Source of the DNA: Actinomycetes bacterium | GTDB taxonomy: Bacteria; Actinomycetota; Actinomycetes; Prado026 | Direction: 5' to 3' | Length of the DNA: 7,850 nt | Assembly: GCA_025455945.1 (NCBI GenBank) | Contig: JALOLN010000093.1 | Location: 1 to 7,850, forward strand | Shown here: in pieces, positions 7,522 to 7,850 of the stretch | Layout of the letters: the number at the start of each line of letters is the position of its first letter | How positions within the stretch are numbered: position 1 is the first letter of the stretch | Program-made: the position numbers and the translations under genes | Notes under the pieces: generated by a model | Database searches by the model: none | Told to the model about the DNA's origin: nothing | What the model saw: the letters and a program-made list of their open reading frames with translations, nothing else

Positions 7522-7824
7522 GTGGGCGTGGGTGGTGGGCAGCCGGGGCCGGTCCGGGTCGCCGTGCGCGTCCGGCCGGGGGCGGCCCGCACCGCGGTGG
7601 GCGGCAGGTACGGGGACGGCGGGACGCTCGTCGTCGCCGTGACGGCACGGGCGGTGGACGGCGCGGCGACCGAGGCGGCCCTGCGGGCGCTGGCCGATGC
7701 ACTCGGGGTGCGGCGGCGGGCGGTCCGGCTCGTCACCGGCGCCACCAGCAGGGACAAGGTCGTCGAGGTGGTCGACCCCCCGGTCGACCTGGCCGAGCGG
7801 ATCGCGGCGCTGCGCGACCGCTGA
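7522..7824 (+). CDS. DUF167 / YggU-family (UPF0235) protein
   Basis: Small protein of 100 residues, the normal family size, transcribed away from livK. Family marks: VRVAVRVRPGAARTAVGG (11-28), a central strand LVVAVTARAVDG (36-47) leading into a helix EAALRALADALGV (51-63), and the closing VRLVTGATSRDKVVEV (68-83) with SRDK at 76-79. Many members have GKAN where this one has GAAT (47-50), a change also expected in actinobacterial forms. The biochemical function of the family is unknown. Start is uncertain: GTG 7522 has only a weak purine stretch upstream and GTG 7528 is in frame two codons later; the in-frame stop at 7498 limits extension. It is not obviously related to the liv-ileS group by function. 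Confidence 0.85.
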   Translation: MGVGGGQPGPVRVAVRVRPGAARTAVGGRYGDGGTLVVAVTARAVDGAATEAALRALADALGVRRRAVRLVTGATSRDKVVEVVDPPVDLAERIAALRDR

Positions 7825-7838
7825 GCCCCGCTCAGCGG
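7818..7838. terminator. Symmetric stem-loop at the DUF167 stop codon, possible terminator
   Basis: CCGCTGAG (7818-7825), loop CCCCG, CTCAGCGG (7831-7838): a perfect 8-bp stem. The DUF167 stop TGA (7822-7824) is in the left arm. The right arm contains TCA (7832-7834), a TGA on the minus strand that could end a convergent gene. No U-run is visible within the 12 bases left, so factor-independent termination is uncertain; U-less hairpins are common at actinobacterial gene ends. Confidence 0.5.
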
Positions 7839-7850
7839 CGTGGCACGTTG

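Noticed and set aside
7502..7530. ATG at 7502 as the start of the divergent gene
   Set aside because: It is out of frame with the DUF167 protein by 20 nt and leads to no recognisable product.
7832..7850. 3' end of a convergent minus-strand gene (N-V-P-R-R-stop)
   Set aside because: Only five codons are in the window, too few to support a gene; mentioned only in relation to the hairpin.

Overview
The window comes from the chromosome of a very GC-rich actinobacterium. Third codon positions are almost always G or C, GTG starts are common, and the gene set and leader RNA are typical of Actinobacteria. A lineage such as Geodermatophilaceae or a relative is possible, but I cannot fix the genus. 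There are no tRNA or rRNA genes, no insertion sequences, no CRISPR arrays and no phage genes. The region reads as housekeeping DNA with well-developed regulatory RNA and DNA elements.

Layout, from right to left, which is the direction of transcription for nearly everything: 7295-6117 livK (lipoprotein that binds branched-chain amino acids); a 12-bp perfect stem-loop at 6058-6096; 6042-5107 livH (permease); 5110-3989 livM (permease); 3992-3216 livG (ATPase); 3226-2516 livF (ATPase). The four genes after livK overlap end to start by 4, 4 and 11 nt, so they form one operon. Right after livF comes a 5' leader of about 240 nt that I recognise as a T-box riboswitch with an isoleucine (AUC) specifier. 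It controls ileS (2250 to beyond position 1, minus strand). IleS is cut by the window edge after 750 residues and lacks roughly its last 300. The long reading frame on the plus strand across this region is an antisense artefact.

On the right, a 226-bp gap separates livK from a divergent plus-strand gene of the DUF167/YggU family (7522-7824). The gap holds an 8-bp direct repeat at an 11-bp period. It contains GTAAC-n6-GTAAC, which fits the box bound by GlnR, the actinobacterial nitrogen regulator; MtrA or PhoP are alternatives. The last bases hold a perfect 8-bp stem that includes the DUF167 stop codon.

Taken together, the window couples uptake of isoleucine, leucine and valine (LivKHMGF) with charging of tRNA-Ile (IleS). 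It appears to have two control layers: a likely nitrogen-type operator in front of the transporter, and tRNA-Ile sensing at translation initiation in front of ileS. The most notable protein feature is the altered class I signature of IleS, GTHH where HxGH is expected. This swap has been linked to very high mupirocin resistance in type-2 IleRS enzymes. I found no wholly undescribed system.
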